A stretch of DNA of 35,133 bases, taken from the NCBI GenBank assembly GCA_026395755.1, contig JAPLYC010000021.1, positions 1 through 35,133 of the forward strand, in the 5' to 3' direction. The position numbers and the translations under genes are program-made. Shown here piece after piece: positions 23,624 to 31,620 of this stretch (the stretch's first letter is position 1; every line of letters starts with the position of its first letter). This DNA is from Candidatus Parcubacteria bacterium. Its GTDB lineage: Bacteria; Patescibacteriota; Patescibacteriia; CAIXNZ01. The notes below the pieces were generated by a model. That model did not search any database and was not told the origin of the DNA. It saw nothing but the letters and a program-made list of their open reading frames with translations.

Positions 23624-23653
23624 TCCGCCAGAGGCGGATCCGCCTACGGCGGA
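23624..23653. repeat. Double GGCGGA/TCCGCC palindrome
   Basis: TCCGCC-AGA-GGCGGA directly joined to TCCGCC-TAC-GGCGGA. It lies between the divergent starts of the PAP2-like gene and uppP. A familiar dispersed element in CPR-type genomes (recollection). Confidence 0.65.
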
Positions 23654-23684
23654 AGGATTCATTATTTTTTATAGCTAAATAAAT

Positions 23685-24500
23685 ATGACTATACTATCTT
23701 CGTTTTTCTTAGGAATAATCCAGGGCTTAACTGAATTTTTGCCGATTTCCAGCTCGGGGCATCTGGTGATTTTTCATGATATTTTTAATTGGCAGACGGC
23801 TGATAATCTGGCTTTTGATGTTTTTTTGCACTGGGGTACTCTGTTGGCCCTGGTAATTTATTTCTATAAGGATATTATACGTTACTTAAAGGCTTTTTTA
23901 AAGAGTTTGATCAAGTGGGAAGTGGCTACAACCTTAGATCAGAAAATCGCCTGGCTGATTCTGCTTTCAACGATACCCGCTGTTATTGTTGGTTTGTTTT
24001 TGGAAGATATGATTAACATCATTTTTCGTAATTTATTAAGCGTGGCAATCTTTTTGATCTTTGTCGGCTTAATATTTTTATTGGTAGAAACATTTACCCA
24101 AAAAAAGTCTGATTTGAAGAGTTTAACCTGGTCCAAATCGTTACTTTTGGGTTTAGCGCAGGCTCTTGCCTTGATCCCTGGTGTTTCGCGCTCAGGCGCG
24201 ACTATCAGCGCGGGCATGGCTTTAAATTTAAACAGGGAAGTGGCAGCCCGTTTTTCATTTTTAATGTCTATACCTATTGTCTTGGCTGCTGGAATTAAAA
24301 AGGCTTGGGATTTAAGGCAATTAGCCTTAAACGGACAAGATTTAATTATTTATCTTGCCGGCTTAATAGCGGCCTTGCTGATCGGTATTATAACCATTAA
24401 ATATTTGCTGGTTTATTTGAGAAATCATTCTTTGAATATTTTTGCTTATTACCGTATAATAATAGGTATCGCATTATTAATTTATTTATTATTGAAATAA
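23685..24500 (+). CDS. uppP: Undecaprenyl-diphosphatase UppP/BacA
   Basis: A 271-residue integral membrane phosphatase that dephosphorylates undecaprenyl pyrophosphate to recycle the lipid carrier for peptidoglycan synthesis. The two signature regions are GLTEFLPISSSGHLV (Glu and Ser motif, about 14-28) and LIPGVSRSGATISAGM (about 162-177, with the catalytic Ser/Arg). Eight or so hydrophobic segments. The length is normal. Its TAA shares a base with the ATG of mltG, so the two are coupled, consistent with a shared cell-wall role. Confidence 0.95.
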   Translation: MTILSSFFLGIIQGLTEFLPISSSGHLVIFHDIFNWQTADNLAFDVFLHWGTLLALVIYFYKDIIRYLKAFLKSLIKWEVATTLDQKIAWLILLSTIPAVIVGLFLEDMINIIFRNLLSVAIFLIFVGLIFLLVETFTQKKSDLKSLTWSKSLLLGLAQALALIPGVSRSGATISAGMALNLNREVAARFSFLMSIPIVLAAGIKKAWDLRQLALNGQDLIIYLAGLIAALLIGIITIKYLLVYLRNHSLNIFAYYRIIIGIALLIYLLLK

Positions 24501-25540
24501 TGAATAAAATTTTCGCTATAGTTATTGTTATAGTTATTGTTATAGTATTAACTGCTGGCTGGGTTTTTAAAATAGTTTTTATTGCGCAAAGCGGAACCGG
24601 AATATCTAAGGCCTTTGTGATTAAGACGGGCAGCGGTGTCAATCAGATAAGCCGGGATTTAAAAAAAGAAGGTTTGATTGACAGCTCTTCTGTTTTTGAA
24701 ACTTATGTCTGGCTGAAAAAGGCCGAAGGCAAGATTCTGGCAGGAGAACATGAAATCAAAGACACTTGGAGCCTGCGTCAATTGACCAATGCGTTAACTT
24801 CAGGCAATACTCTGGATAATGAATTAAATATTAAGATAATTGAAGGCTGGGATCTTTATGATCTGGCGGAATATTTTGAAAAAATAGGTTTGGCTAAAAA
24901 AGAAACTTTTTATGCTTTAAGCGGTCAGCCGGGGAAACATGATAACACTGAAATGCCTGCTTGGGTTAAAGACTATGAATTTTTAAAGGAAAAACCTGAG
25001 GGGGTGAGCTTGGAAGGCTATTTATTTCCTGATACATACCGGGTATTTAAAAATTCTAATCTTAAAGACATAATAACCAAAATGCTGGATAATTTTGACA
25101 AGAAAGTCAACAGCAAGATTTTAGGTGATATTATCGGTCAGAATAAAAAGCTTTATGATATTTTGACTTTGGCTTCAATCGTTGAAAAAGAGGCGCAGAC
25201 GCCAGAAGACAAAAAAAAGGTAGCCGGAGTTTATTATAATCGTTTAAAAATCGGCATGGCTTTACAGGCAGATCCGACGGTCAATTATATTACGGGAAAA
25301 CAAACAGATCGTCCCAGTCTGGATGACCTGAAAGTCGAGAATTTATATAATACTTATAAATATCCGGGCTTGCCGCCTGGTCCGATCTGCAATCCCGGGA
25401 TGGATTCGATTTTAGCCACGGTTTATCCCGATAATAATGATTACTTCTATTTCATTAATACGCCGGAAGGTAAATTGGTTTTCGCCAGGACCTTGGAGGA
25501 ACATGCGGCTAATCGTGCTAAATATTTTAAGGATAATTAA
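24500..25540 (+). CDS. mltG: Endolytic transglycosylase MltG (YceG-like)
   Basis: A 346-residue protein with an N-terminal membrane anchor (about 2-27), a LysM-like region (VKTGSGVNQISRDLKKEGLI, about 40-60) and the YceG catalytic core: EGYLFPDTYR (about 173-182), ASIVEKEAQTPEDKKKVAGVYYNRL with the catalytic Glu, LQADPTVNY and YNTYKYPGLPPGPICNPG. It cuts nascent glycan strands and sets their length. The anchor is encoded by a near-perfect 12-base repeat (24517-24547) giving alternating Ile-Val. All core motifs are complete. Coupled to uppP. Confidence 0.95.
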   Translation: MNKIFAIVIVIVIVIVLTAGWVFKIVFIAQSGTGISKAFVIKTGSGVNQISRDLKKEGLIDSSSVFETYVWLKKAEGKILAGEHEIKDTWSLRQLTNALTSGNTLDNELNIKIIEGWDLYDLAEYFEKIGLAKKETFYALSGQPGKHDNTEMPAWVKDYEFLKEKPEGVSLEGYLFPDTYRVFKNSNLKDIITKMLDNFDKKVNSKILGDIIGQNKKLYDILTLASIVEKEAQTPEDKKKVAGVYYNRLKIGMALQADPTVNYITGKQTDRPSLDDLKVENLYNTYKYPGLPPGPICNPGMDSILATVYPDNNDYFYFINTPEGKLVFARTLEEHAANRAKYFKDN

Positions 25541-25548
25541 TAATTCGT

Positions 25549-25640
25549 AATACGTTACTCGGTATCGGTTAACGTTACGTCAATCGTTTGACGTATAACG
25601 TAACGCCTAACGAAACCGACTGACGATAAACGGACATAAA
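25549..25640. repeat. CG-rich intergenic repeat
   Basis: Noncoding stretch dense in TAACG/CGTTA words, with an internal inverted repeat (AACGTTACGTCAA..TTGACGTATAACGT). It contains ACGCCTAACGAAAC, the exact complement of the 14-mer in the repeat at 5788-5853. Confidence 0.6.
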
Positions 25641-25643
25641 AAT

Positions 25644-26222
25644 ATGTTAGACCCAAAATTTTTTGCCAAACTTAAGAAAGAATATAATTCTTACGATATC
25701 AATCGCAGAATTATAATCAAGCACAGCAATGACATCTTGAAATTTGCCAAGATGGCGATTTTTGCCCTGCATCGGGATAATGTTAGCGAAGCGGAAAAAT
25801 GCCTTGAAGAAGCTGATAAATTATTTCAGTATCTGGGTACTAAAATTAAATTGGAAAAGGGCTTGGATTTTGAAGGCGCTTATTTGGCGGCTATGGAAGA
25901 ATATGTGGAAGCCAAGTTGTTTCATCATTACCTTAAAACCGGCAAGGTAACGGCCATATCAGGCCTTAAAATCGATTGTGACAGCTATTTAGGGGGATTA
26001 AGTGACTTTACCGGCGAACTAGTCAGAAAAGCCATTTATCTGGCCACCAGGCACCGTTATGACGAAGTTGCCGCCTGTGAACAGACGATTGAAGCCGTGG
26101 TCGGCGAATTGCTTCAGTTTAATTTGCTGGGTCCATTAAGACCTAAATTTGATCAGTCGAAAAATAATTTGCGAAAGATTGAGGAAATTATGTATGATTT
26201 GGAAATTAAGAAAAGGAATTAG
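25644..26222 (+). CDS. Translin-family protein
   Basis: A 192-residue, all-helical protein with the translin/TRAX features: YDINRRIIIKHSNDILKFAKMAIFALHR (helix 1-2, about 17-44), FEGAYLAAMEEYVEAKLFHHYL with acidic residues (Glu at about 77-84), LSDFTGELVRKAIYLATRHRYDE (about 125-147) and a C-terminal helix LRKIEEIMYDLEIKKRN. Translins are oligomeric nucleic-acid-binding proteins, and TRAX-type members are RNases. They are common in eukaryotes and archaea but sparse in bacteria. The acidic triad of nucleolytic TRAX cannot be confirmed without alignment. No SD. A terminator follows at 26264. Confidence 0.8.
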   Translation: MLDPKFFAKLKKEYNSYDINRRIIIKHSNDILKFAKMAIFALHRDNVSEAEKCLEEADKLFQYLGTKIKLEKGLDFEGAYLAAMEEYVEAKLFHHYLKTGKVTAISGLKIDCDSYLGGLSDFTGELVRKAIYLATRHRYDEVAACEQTIEAVVGELLQFNLLGPLRPKFDQSKNNLRKIEEIMYDLEIKKRN

Positions 26223-26263
26223 GTAATTAGGAATTTGGGATTGGATAATTGAATTTAGATATT

Positions 26264-26293
26264 AAAAAAGGGCTCCGCGTGGCGGAGCCCTTT
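26264..26293. terminator. Bidirectional intrinsic terminator
   Basis: Perfect 12-bp stem AAAGGGCTCCGC / GCGGAGCCCTTT with a 3-nt loop and A-run/T-run flanks. It serves the translin gene (plus) and the 398-aa gene (minus), whose stop is 5 bases away. Confidence 0.88.
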
Positions 26294-26297
26294 ACTG

Positions 26298-27494
26298 TTA
26301 TTTTCCCGGCAATGGAGCGGTAACCGAGCCGACGCTGATGCCATCCGCGCCCTGAATTCTGCAAATTATCTTCTGCTGGCTTAGCGCTTGTTGTGAATTC
26401 CCGAGTTTTTCGTCGAGAGTTTTGAACAGATGGTAAATAACGTCATTCTTTTTTTCATCATCAGTTTTTTGATCTTTGGGTTTTTGCGGTTGATAGATTG
26501 CCGCGTAATGATCAAAAACTTTTTTGATGATAATGTGAAAATCACGCAGTCTTTTCTGGTTACGGCAATGAACATGCATCTTGTAGAGCAATGGCCCCAG
26601 TGTATTATTGAGCATAGTCTCGTTGAAATTACTCTTGAATTTTTCTGCCGTATCAAGCAGGTCTTCAATAGTAATTTGGTAATTCTGGTCTTTGAACTCA
26701 ACAACGAGCGTTTGGGGCTCAAGTTCCGGCGTGCGGATCCCCAGAGGTTTAATCGGCAAAGGTGCCGGCGAAACTGGTTCGTCTTTGACCTCATCTGTCA
26801 GATCATAGATAGGTTCAGGCTCTTCAGGCTTTTCAGTCAGCTTTCTGAGCATCATATTATCAAGGTCATTCAGCAGGTTGGCGTTAGAGCGCAAGGATTC
26901 AATTTCCTGAAGTATGATCTTTCGGATTTCATCAGGCGTGCAAAGCAGGAAAATTTTGCTGATGAAATCGATGAACGCTTTAGCTTCATTCTCAAAATGG
27001 AATTTCAGCCGGTTGATGTCCTTGGGATTTTGGTTGGCTGTTTCCATGAAGAATTCTCTGACGGTATAGGTCAAAAGTTTCAGTCGTTCATAATTGAGTT
27101 TGGTCGCCAGAGTAACTCTGATGCCGTTACCAGGATGCTTTTTTTTGTTCTCCTGCTGTTTGGCCGCCAATTCCTCTTCATTTTCCAGGTCACGGCGCTT
27201 TTGTTCAAAATCATTGAAATAAGGGTTGTAGGTAACTTCAGTCTGCCAGAAATTAGCGACTTCATTCCGGTCGCTAAAATATTCAGATCCGATTTTGAGC
27301 AACTCTGATTTGGTAATCCAGACGCCCTGATCGTTGCATTCCTGCAGGATGTATTCCAGCTTGGGTTTGAAAATGATGCCGGCAATGAATAAATCATTGT
27401 GCGTGCAGGCATCTTCAATTTCAGTGACGGCAAAATTGTCCAGATAGCTTAAAAAAATCTCCCGAAATTTAACGGGAATATCCTTGGAAGTCAT
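26298..27494 (-). CDS. Unknown protein, 398 aa, paralogue of the next gene
   Basis: AAAGGAGG lies about 6 nt before the ATG at 27494, with a promoter at 27575-27603. It is soluble and helix-rich, with a Glu/Lys-rich segment (about 99-120) and a Pro/Glu linker (about 228-265, with EEPEPIYDL) before a C-terminal domain QNYQITIEDLLD..RDFHIIIKKVFDHY. No known family is recognised. It is homologous over its length to the gene at 27655-28800: FKPKLEYIL..VWITKSEL matches FKVKWQKVK..SWITLYEA, and the C-terminal domains align. A long open frame on the opposite strand is a shadow without SD. Confidence 0.8.
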   Translation of the reverse strand: MTSKDIPVKFREIFLSYLDNFAVTEIEDACTHNDLFIAGIIFKPKLEYILQECNDQGVWITKSELLKIGSEYFSDRNEVANFWQTEVTYNPYFNDFEQKRRDLENEEELAAKQQENKKKHPGNGIRVTLATKLNYERLKLLTYTVREFFMETANQNPKDINRLKFHFENEAKAFIDFISKIFLLCTPDEIRKIILQEIESLRSNANLLNDLDNMMLRKLTEKPEEPEPIYDLTDEVKDEPVSPAPLPIKPLGIRTPELEPQTLVVEFKDQNYQITIEDLLDTAEKFKSNFNETMLNNTLGPLLYKMHVHCRNQKRLRDFHIIIKKVFDHYAAIYQPQKPKDQKTDDEKKNDVIYHLFKTLDEKLGNSQQALSQQKIICRIQGADGISVGSVTAPLPGK

Positions 27495-27574
27495 GATTAT
27501 TCCTCCTTTAGTTTGTGAAAGAACCTTGGAAAATTATATTAAAATCAACCCTGTAACTGTAAAGTTTATCCTTT

Positions 27575-27603
27575 AATTTAGCACAATTATATAAATTTGT
27601 CAA
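27575..27603 (-). promoter_or_regulatory. Sigma-70-type promoter for 398-aa gene
   Basis: Minus strand: TTGACA (27603-27598), a 17-bp spacer, TAAATT (27580-27575). Confidence 0.8.
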
Positions 27604-27635
27604 TTATGTATTCTTAGAAATCGCCAAAGTAAGCA

Positions 27636-27669
27636 AAAATAAAAGGCCGGGGGTTTAAGTCCCGGCCTT
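27636..27669 (-). terminator. Intrinsic terminator of the 381-aa gene, containing its stop codon
   Basis: Minus strand: AAGGCCGGG (27669-27661) pairs with CCCGGCCTT (27651-27643), then TTATTTTT. The TAA stop at 27657-27655 lies in the loop. Confidence 0.8.
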
Positions 27670-28800
27670 ATTTTGTGCTTGTTTAGCCAGACGCAGGCTG
27701 GCCAGCAGGGCAAGATCATTACCCATTTCAGTTTTTAAAATAGCCAGGCTGGAGATCAGATTGCCCATTTTTTTCATCAGTTCCGAGTCCTCATCTCTGG
27801 CCCATTGCTGCTGGAAAAGATTCTCCACTTTTTCAATGATAAGCCAGAAGTTTTCCAGCTTGTCTTCATCCCGGGCATGTCTGCGGAATGTTCTCAGCTG
27901 GTCAGTAACCCGATCATAGATTTCATCGAGGGAATAATCATTAATCATCTTCAGCAATAAGTCCGAGATGCTTTCGACTGTGATTTTATATTCCTTGCCT
28001 TCCAGATTTATGATTAATGAATGCTGTTCCTCGTTCAGGCTGACCACCGGCTCTCTGGTTTTTAAAGGATTAATTCCTTCGTCCACTAGAGCATCGGCAA
28101 AGACGCTGTCAAATTCGTCTTCGAGACTTTCATTCCCCAATCTCACCTTTGACGGCAGTTCAAAGTCAACGGGATCATAACCAGCCATAATTTGCTGGTA
28201 ATACTTGGCAATATAGTTGAGATAACTTCTCGGCAGTCTGGGAAACTCCGAATTGATCAGCTTTTCAAGATCTTCGAGGGAACAGCGAATCTGATAGCTT
28301 TTTAGCTTGTTGACCACAATTTGCAACTCTTGAGGAAAGATGACATCCAGACGCCTTAAAAATTCCGAATCCTGCATGATTTTAGTTTCCAGCATGTAGG
28401 TATTGATAATCGCCCTGATAATGGTTGTGCGATCAATCTCATGTTTTTCTTCGGAAGTTGCGGTCTGACGTTCCTGCCACAGAGCGTCCAAAGATTTTTT
28501 CTTCCCAAAAAGGAAGAGATCTTGGTCAGTCGGCAGGATGCTTTCCCAGATTTCGCTATTCTCAATTTTGTACATCTTCATGAAAGCCTCTATGAGCTCC
28601 CTGGCTTCATATAGAGTGATCCAGGAATTGATGTCAATCAAAATCCTTTTGACTTTTTGCCATTTGACTTTGAAAGTAAAAATGGCGACATCCTGGTCAT
28701 CAGTTTGAATGGCGTTGAGGATGTTGAAAAAATCGCCGTTTTCAAAAACAGTCTCCAGCGCCAAGCCGAAGATTTTTCGTCTGGCTTTATTTGACAGCAT
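27655..28800 (-). CDS. Unknown protein, 381 aa, paralogue of the 398-aa protein
   Basis: The start is chosen at the ATG at 28800 because AAAGGAGG lies just upstream; an in-frame ATG 22 codons earlier has no SD. It is soluble and helix-rich, beginning MLSNKARRKIFGLALETVFE. Homology to the neighbouring 398-aa protein is visible in three blocks: the N-terminal FKVK..INSWITLYEARELI, the middle LKSYQIRCSLEDLEKLIN, and the C-terminal KEYKITVESISD..LENFWLIIEKVENLF. The stop lies inside the terminator hairpin. Each paralogue has its own promoter and terminator, so they are separate units. Function unknown. Confidence 0.8.
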   Translation of the reverse strand: MLSNKARRKIFGLALETVFENGDFFNILNAIQTDDQDVAIFTFKVKWQKVKRILIDINSWITLYEARELIEAFMKMYKIENSEIWESILPTDQDLFLFGKKKSLDALWQERQTATSEEKHEIDRTTIIRAIINTYMLETKIMQDSEFLRRLDVIFPQELQIVVNKLKSYQIRCSLEDLEKLINSEFPRLPRSYLNYIAKYYQQIMAGYDPVDFELPSKVRLGNESLEDEFDSVFADALVDEGINPLKTREPVVSLNEEQHSLIINLEGKEYKITVESISDLLLKMINDYSLDEIYDRVTDQLRTFRRHARDEDKLENFWLIIEKVENLFQQQWARDEDSELMKKMGNLISSLAILKTEMGNDLALLASLRLAKQAQNKAGT

Positions 28801-28856
28801 GGTTTGCCTCCTTTTCATTGTAAAATGACAATTTTTGTAACTAATTTCGATTCTTA

Positions 28857-28885
28857 ACTTTAGCATTAGTTTATTGAATTGTCAA
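28857..28885 (-). promoter_or_regulatory. Sigma-70-type promoter for 381-aa gene
   Basis: Minus strand: TTGACA (28885-28880), a 17-bp spacer, TAAAGT (28862-28857). It lies back-to-back with the methyltransferase promoter. Confidence 0.8.
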
Positions 28886-28893
28886 TGTCGGGC

Positions 28894-28922
28894 TTGTAAT
28901 ATAGGCTGAAATAAGCTAAATT
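28894..28922 (+). promoter_or_regulatory. Promoter of methyltransferase gene, predicting leaderless mRNA
   Basis: TTGTAA (28894-28899), a 17-bp spacer, TAAATT (28917-28922). The ATG is at 28929, 6 bases further on, where transcription should start. Confidence 0.7.
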
Positions 28923-28928
28923 ATTTGT

Positions 28929-29492
28929 ATGACCATTGATGACAAAATCGACAGTTTGCTCAAGAAACTTGAGGAACTCAATAATGAAGGCGGCCAGTGG
29001 AATATTTCCAGGGAAACCGGCCAGTTTTTGTATCAGCTGATTTTAGAGAAAAAACCGCAGGTGATGATGGAAATAGGGGCATCAAACGGCTATTCAACCA
29101 TTTGGCAAGCTATGGCTGCCAGGCATGTGGGGGCAAAGTTTTATACTTTTGAATTTGTACCTGACAAAGTCCGTGATCTGGTTCATAATTTGCAGATTGC
29201 AAAGTTGATTCAATATGTAAATATCATTCCTGACGATGCCAATAAACGGTTGAAACACTGGGAAGAAAAAATTGACTATGTTTTTCTCGACGGTCGTAAA
29301 AATGAGTATCTGGCGCAATTGAAATTATTGGAACCTCACCTTAATGAAGGCGCGTTAATTGTCGCTGACAATGTTATTTCGCATAAACACGTGCTTGAAG
29401 ATTATTTATATTACATTGCCAATGATAAAAAATATAAAAGTGAGTTAAAGGATCTCGGGACTGGCTTGGAGCTTAGCTATTATAGCGGTTGA
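28929..29492 (+). CDS. Class I SAM-dependent O-methyltransferase
   Basis: A 187-residue O-methyltransferase of the catechol-OMT/MTF3-like group. Motif I is VMMEIGASNGYSTIW (about 40-54). The acidic end of strand 2 is FYTFEFVPDKV. The DYVFLDGRKNEYLAQL segment (about 116-131) carries the metal/catalytic Asp, and LIVADNVISH (about 144-153) the second Asp-Asn pair typical of metal-dependent OMTs. The substrate is unknown. It is predicted leaderless, and its stop abuts the TTGACA of the next gene's promoter. Confidence 0.88.
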   Translation: MTIDDKIDSLLKKLEELNNEGGQWNISRETGQFLYQLILEKKPQVMMEIGASNGYSTIWQAMAARHVGAKFYTFEFVPDKVRDLVHNLQIAKLIQYVNIIPDDANKRLKHWEEKIDYVFLDGRKNEYLAQLKLLEPHLNEGALIVADNVISHKHVLEDYLYYIANDKKYKSELKDLGTGLELSYYSG

Positions 29493-29521
29493 TTGACAAC
29501 AGGCTTTCTGTCTGATAAATT
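29493..29521 (+). promoter_or_regulatory. Sigma-70-type promoter for 112-aa gene
   Basis: TTGACA (29493-29498), a 17-bp spacer, TAAATT (29516-29521). The -35 starts at the base after the upstream stop codon. Confidence 0.8.
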
Positions 29522-29548
29522 GGGCTCAAACGTCAAAGGAGGGAAAAT

Positions 29549-29887
29549 ATGTCTGCAGCAGAAATTTCAAAAATAGGGATAGCTACTCGAAGAGAAGTTA
29601 GAAAAAAAATCGAAGCGCATAAGCAAGAGATGCAGGCCAGCGGTAAATATTGCTTCATCTGCGCGATCTGCGGTAAAAAAGGTCCTAAGTTTGCGGAAAA
29701 AGACAAATCTTCCGGGCAGATTATTATAATGTCTGATGCCCCCGGATTGGATAGGTGGCCGATCAAAGTAGTATCTGCCGAAGGCAAGATAACTGCGCAG
29801 CAGCTACCCGCATCGGGATTCGGTTGTATGGCAACAACCTTTACTACCGTCAGAATCTGTCCCAGCTGTTCTCGTAAAAATCATTAG
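29549..29887 (+). CDS. Orphan zinc-finger-like protein, 112 aa
   Basis: AAAGGAGG precedes the ATG at 29549 with good spacing. A helical, basic N-terminus (ATRREVRKKIEAHKQEM) precedes a split cysteine cluster: YCFICAICGKKG (C35, C38, C41) and, at the end, RICPSCSRKNH (two Cys). This could form one four-Cys zinc ribbon with the intervening IIIMSDAPGLDRWPIKVV as a beta insertion. No family is recognised. It is a standalone cassette with promoter, SD and terminator. Confidence 0.72.
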   Translation: MSAAEISKIGIATRREVRKKIEAHKQEMQASGKYCFICAICGKKGPKFAEKDKSSGQIIIMSDAPGLDRWPIKVVSAEGKITAQQLPASGFGCMATTFTTVRICPSCSRKNH

Positions 29888-29899
29888 GTTGTTATCTGA

Positions 29900-29927
29900 G
29901 GGCAAGGTGAAAATCCTTGCCCTTTTT
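29900..29927 (+). terminator. Intrinsic terminator of the 112-aa gene
   Basis: GGGCAAGG (29900-29907) / CCTTGCCC (29915-29922), 7-nt loop, then five T. Confidence 0.88.
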
Positions 29928-29954
29928 AAATTTTCAAAGTAAACTAAAGTTAGT

Positions 29955-30422
29955 ATGAAGATAAAGATTATTACAATTTCTAAAACCAAATCAGAATACG
30001 AAGAAGCCGAAGCTGAATTTTTAAAGCGCCTAACCAGATACGCTCAGGTTGAAATTGTAAATTTGAAGGAAGAACCGATTACCAAAAATCGCGCTATTGA
30101 TGAAATTATGGAAAGAGAAGGGGAAAAAATTATAAATAGTTTAGATAATGATTATTATAATATTGCCTTGCATATCATGGGTAAAGAAATTAGTAGTGAG
30201 GAATTAAGCAATCTAATCAAGGAAATTAAGGACTTTAAAGGCGGGAAGATTTGTTTTATAATTGGAGGGCCTTTAGGTTTATCTCAGCAGGTTATAGCTA
30301 AAGTTGATCTGGCTTTATCTTTTTCCAGGATGACCTTCACGCATCAGATGATAAGACTAGTACTTTTAGAACAGATTTATCGCAGTTTTGAAATAATTAA
30401 GGGTAGTGATTATCATAAGTGA
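29955..30422 (+). CDS. rlmH: 23S rRNA (pseudouridine1915-N3)-methyltransferase RlmH
   Basis: A 155-residue SPOUT methyltransferase that methylates pseudouridine 1915 in 23S rRNA. It starts MKIKIITISKTKSEYE. The family motifs LHIMGKEISSEELSNLI (canonical LDxxGKxxSSExFA), ICFIIGGPLGLSQQV (SAM knot) and LSFSRMTFTHQMIRLVLLEQIYRSFEI (canonical S-x-S-x-M-T-x-x-H-x-x-x-R-x-x-L-x-E-Q-x-Y-R-A) are all present. The length is normal. TAAAGT lies 4 bases before the ATG, so the mRNA may be leaderless. Confidence 0.95.
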   Translation: MKIKIITISKTKSEYEEAEAEFLKRLTRYAQVEIVNLKEEPITKNRAIDEIMEREGEKIINSLDNDYYNIALHIMGKEISSEELSNLIKEIKDFKGGKICFIIGGPLGLSQQVIAKVDLALSFSRMTFTHQMIRLVLLEQIYRSFEIIKGSDYHK

Positions 30423-30471
30423 TTTGGATTTTGGATTATAGATTTTAGATTGCAATTAATTTGTAGGAAAT

Positions 30472-31173
30472 ATGAAAAAATTTAAAGAAACAATTGTAAT
30501 TTCTGTCGGCGGGTCTTTGATTTATCCAGAGGAATTGGATTTAAATTTTATTTTAAGGTTGAAAGAAGTTATTTTTAATTTTGTTAAAGATGGTTATCGC
30601 ATTGTGTTAATTACGGGTGGGGGTAAACTGTGCCGTAAATACAATCAGGCAGCACAAGGTTTTAATAAAAATATTACAGCTGAAGATTTGGACTGGCTGG
30701 GTATCAGGGTTACAAAGTTAAACGCGGAATTTTTACGATTATGTTTGGGGGAGTATTGTTATGAAAAAATAATTGAAAAGCCGAACCAAAGGATATTTTC
30801 ACAAAAGTCAGTATATATTGCCGCCGGTTGGAAACCCGGCGCTTCTTCAGATAACATGGCAGTTAATCTTGCGAAAAAGTTTAAGGCTCAAAAGGTTATT
30901 AATTTATCCAATATTGATTATGTGTATGATAAGGATCCGAATAAATATCCCGACGCCAAACGCATTGAGCAAATTAATTGGCCTGAATTTATTAAGCTAG
31001 TCGGAACAAAGTGGGATCCGGGGGCACATGTGCCTTTCGATCCCATTGCCAGCGAACTAGCTGCTAAATTAAAATTGGAAGTCGCGATTCTAAACGGTAA
31101 TAAAATCTGGAACTTAACCAGCTATTTAAGCGGCGGCAGTTTTATCGGTACTATAATTAAAACTAAAATCTAG
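30472..31173 (+). CDS. pyrH: UMP kinase, archaeal type
   Basis: A 233-residue amino-acid-kinase-fold enzyme that phosphorylates UMP to UDP. Seen: VISVGGSLIYPEEL (phosphate-binding Gly loop), LITGGGKLCRKYNQAA, AAGWKPGASSDNMAVNLA (Ser/Asp site), NLSNIDYVYDKDPNKYPDAK (ATP site) and KWDPGAHVPFDPIAS. The short length and the DWLGIRVTKLNAEFLR, GWKPGASSDN and WDPGAHVPFDP segments match the archaeal UMPK type rather than the bacterial PyrH of about 240 aa with a GTP-regulatory site. Six bases before alaX. Confidence 0.9.
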   Translation: MKKFKETIVISVGGSLIYPEELDLNFILRLKEVIFNFVKDGYRIVLITGGGKLCRKYNQAAQGFNKNITAEDLDWLGIRVTKLNAEFLRLCLGEYCYEKIIEKPNQRIFSQKSVYIAAGWKPGASSDNMAVNLAKKFKAQKVINLSNIDYVYDKDPNKYPDAKRIEQINWPEFIKLVGTKWDPGAHVPFDPIASELAAKLKLEVAILNGNKIWNLTSYLSGGSFIGTIIKTKI

Positions 31174-31179
31174 TAAAAT

Positions 31180-31620
31180 ATGAAAGAAGTTTACCCTCCA
31201 ATGCACACCGCAGAGCATCTGCTCAATCAGACCATGATTCGTTTATTTGGCACTAAACGTTGTTTTAGCGCGCATATTGAAGAGAAAAAATCCAAGTGCG
31301 ATTATCATTTTGCCCGCGATTTGACTAGCGAGGAAGTTAAAAACCTGGAAGATAAAATTAATGAAGTAACCGCTTCTGATTTGCCGGTTAAGGAAAGTTT
31401 TAAGATTCGTGAATTCGCATCCAGAGAATATGACCTTACTCGTCTCCCTGAAAATGAAGATAGGAATATTCGCATTATAAAAATAGGGGATTATGACGCC
31501 TGTCCTTGTATCGGGCCTCATGTAACTTCAACCAAAGAAATCGGCGAATTTAAAATTATTTCCCATGATTATTCGGATGGAATTTTAAGAATCAGATATA
31601 AATTAAATTCGGCTTCATAG
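31180..31620 (+). CDS. Free-standing alanyl-tRNA editing domain protein (AlaX-like)
   Basis: A 146-residue protein of the tRNA synthetase second-additional-domain fold. The zinc ligands of AlaX/AlaRS editing sites are present: H-x3-H in MHTAEHLLNQ (about residues 9-13) and C-x3-H in DACPCIGPHVTS (about 107-115). Such proteins hydrolyse Ser- or Gly-mischarged tRNA(Ala) in trans. It lacks the N-terminal domain of longer AlaX types, so it is of the short class; a related threonyl editing role is possible. It starts 6 bases after pyrH and ends at a terminator. Confidence 0.88.
   Translation: MKEVYPPMHTAEHLLNQTMIRLFGTKRCFSAHIEEKKSKCDYHFARDLTSEEVKNLEDKINEVTASDLPVKESFKIREFASREYDLTRLPENEDRNIRIIKIGDYDACPCIGPHVTSTKEIGEFKIISHDYSDGILRIRYKLNSAS

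Noticed and set aside
26430-27308. 292-codon plus-strand open frame
   Set aside because: It is antisense to the 398-aa gene, which has promoter, SD and terminator and a paralogue; the plus frame has none of these and a Phe-rich, unnatural composition.
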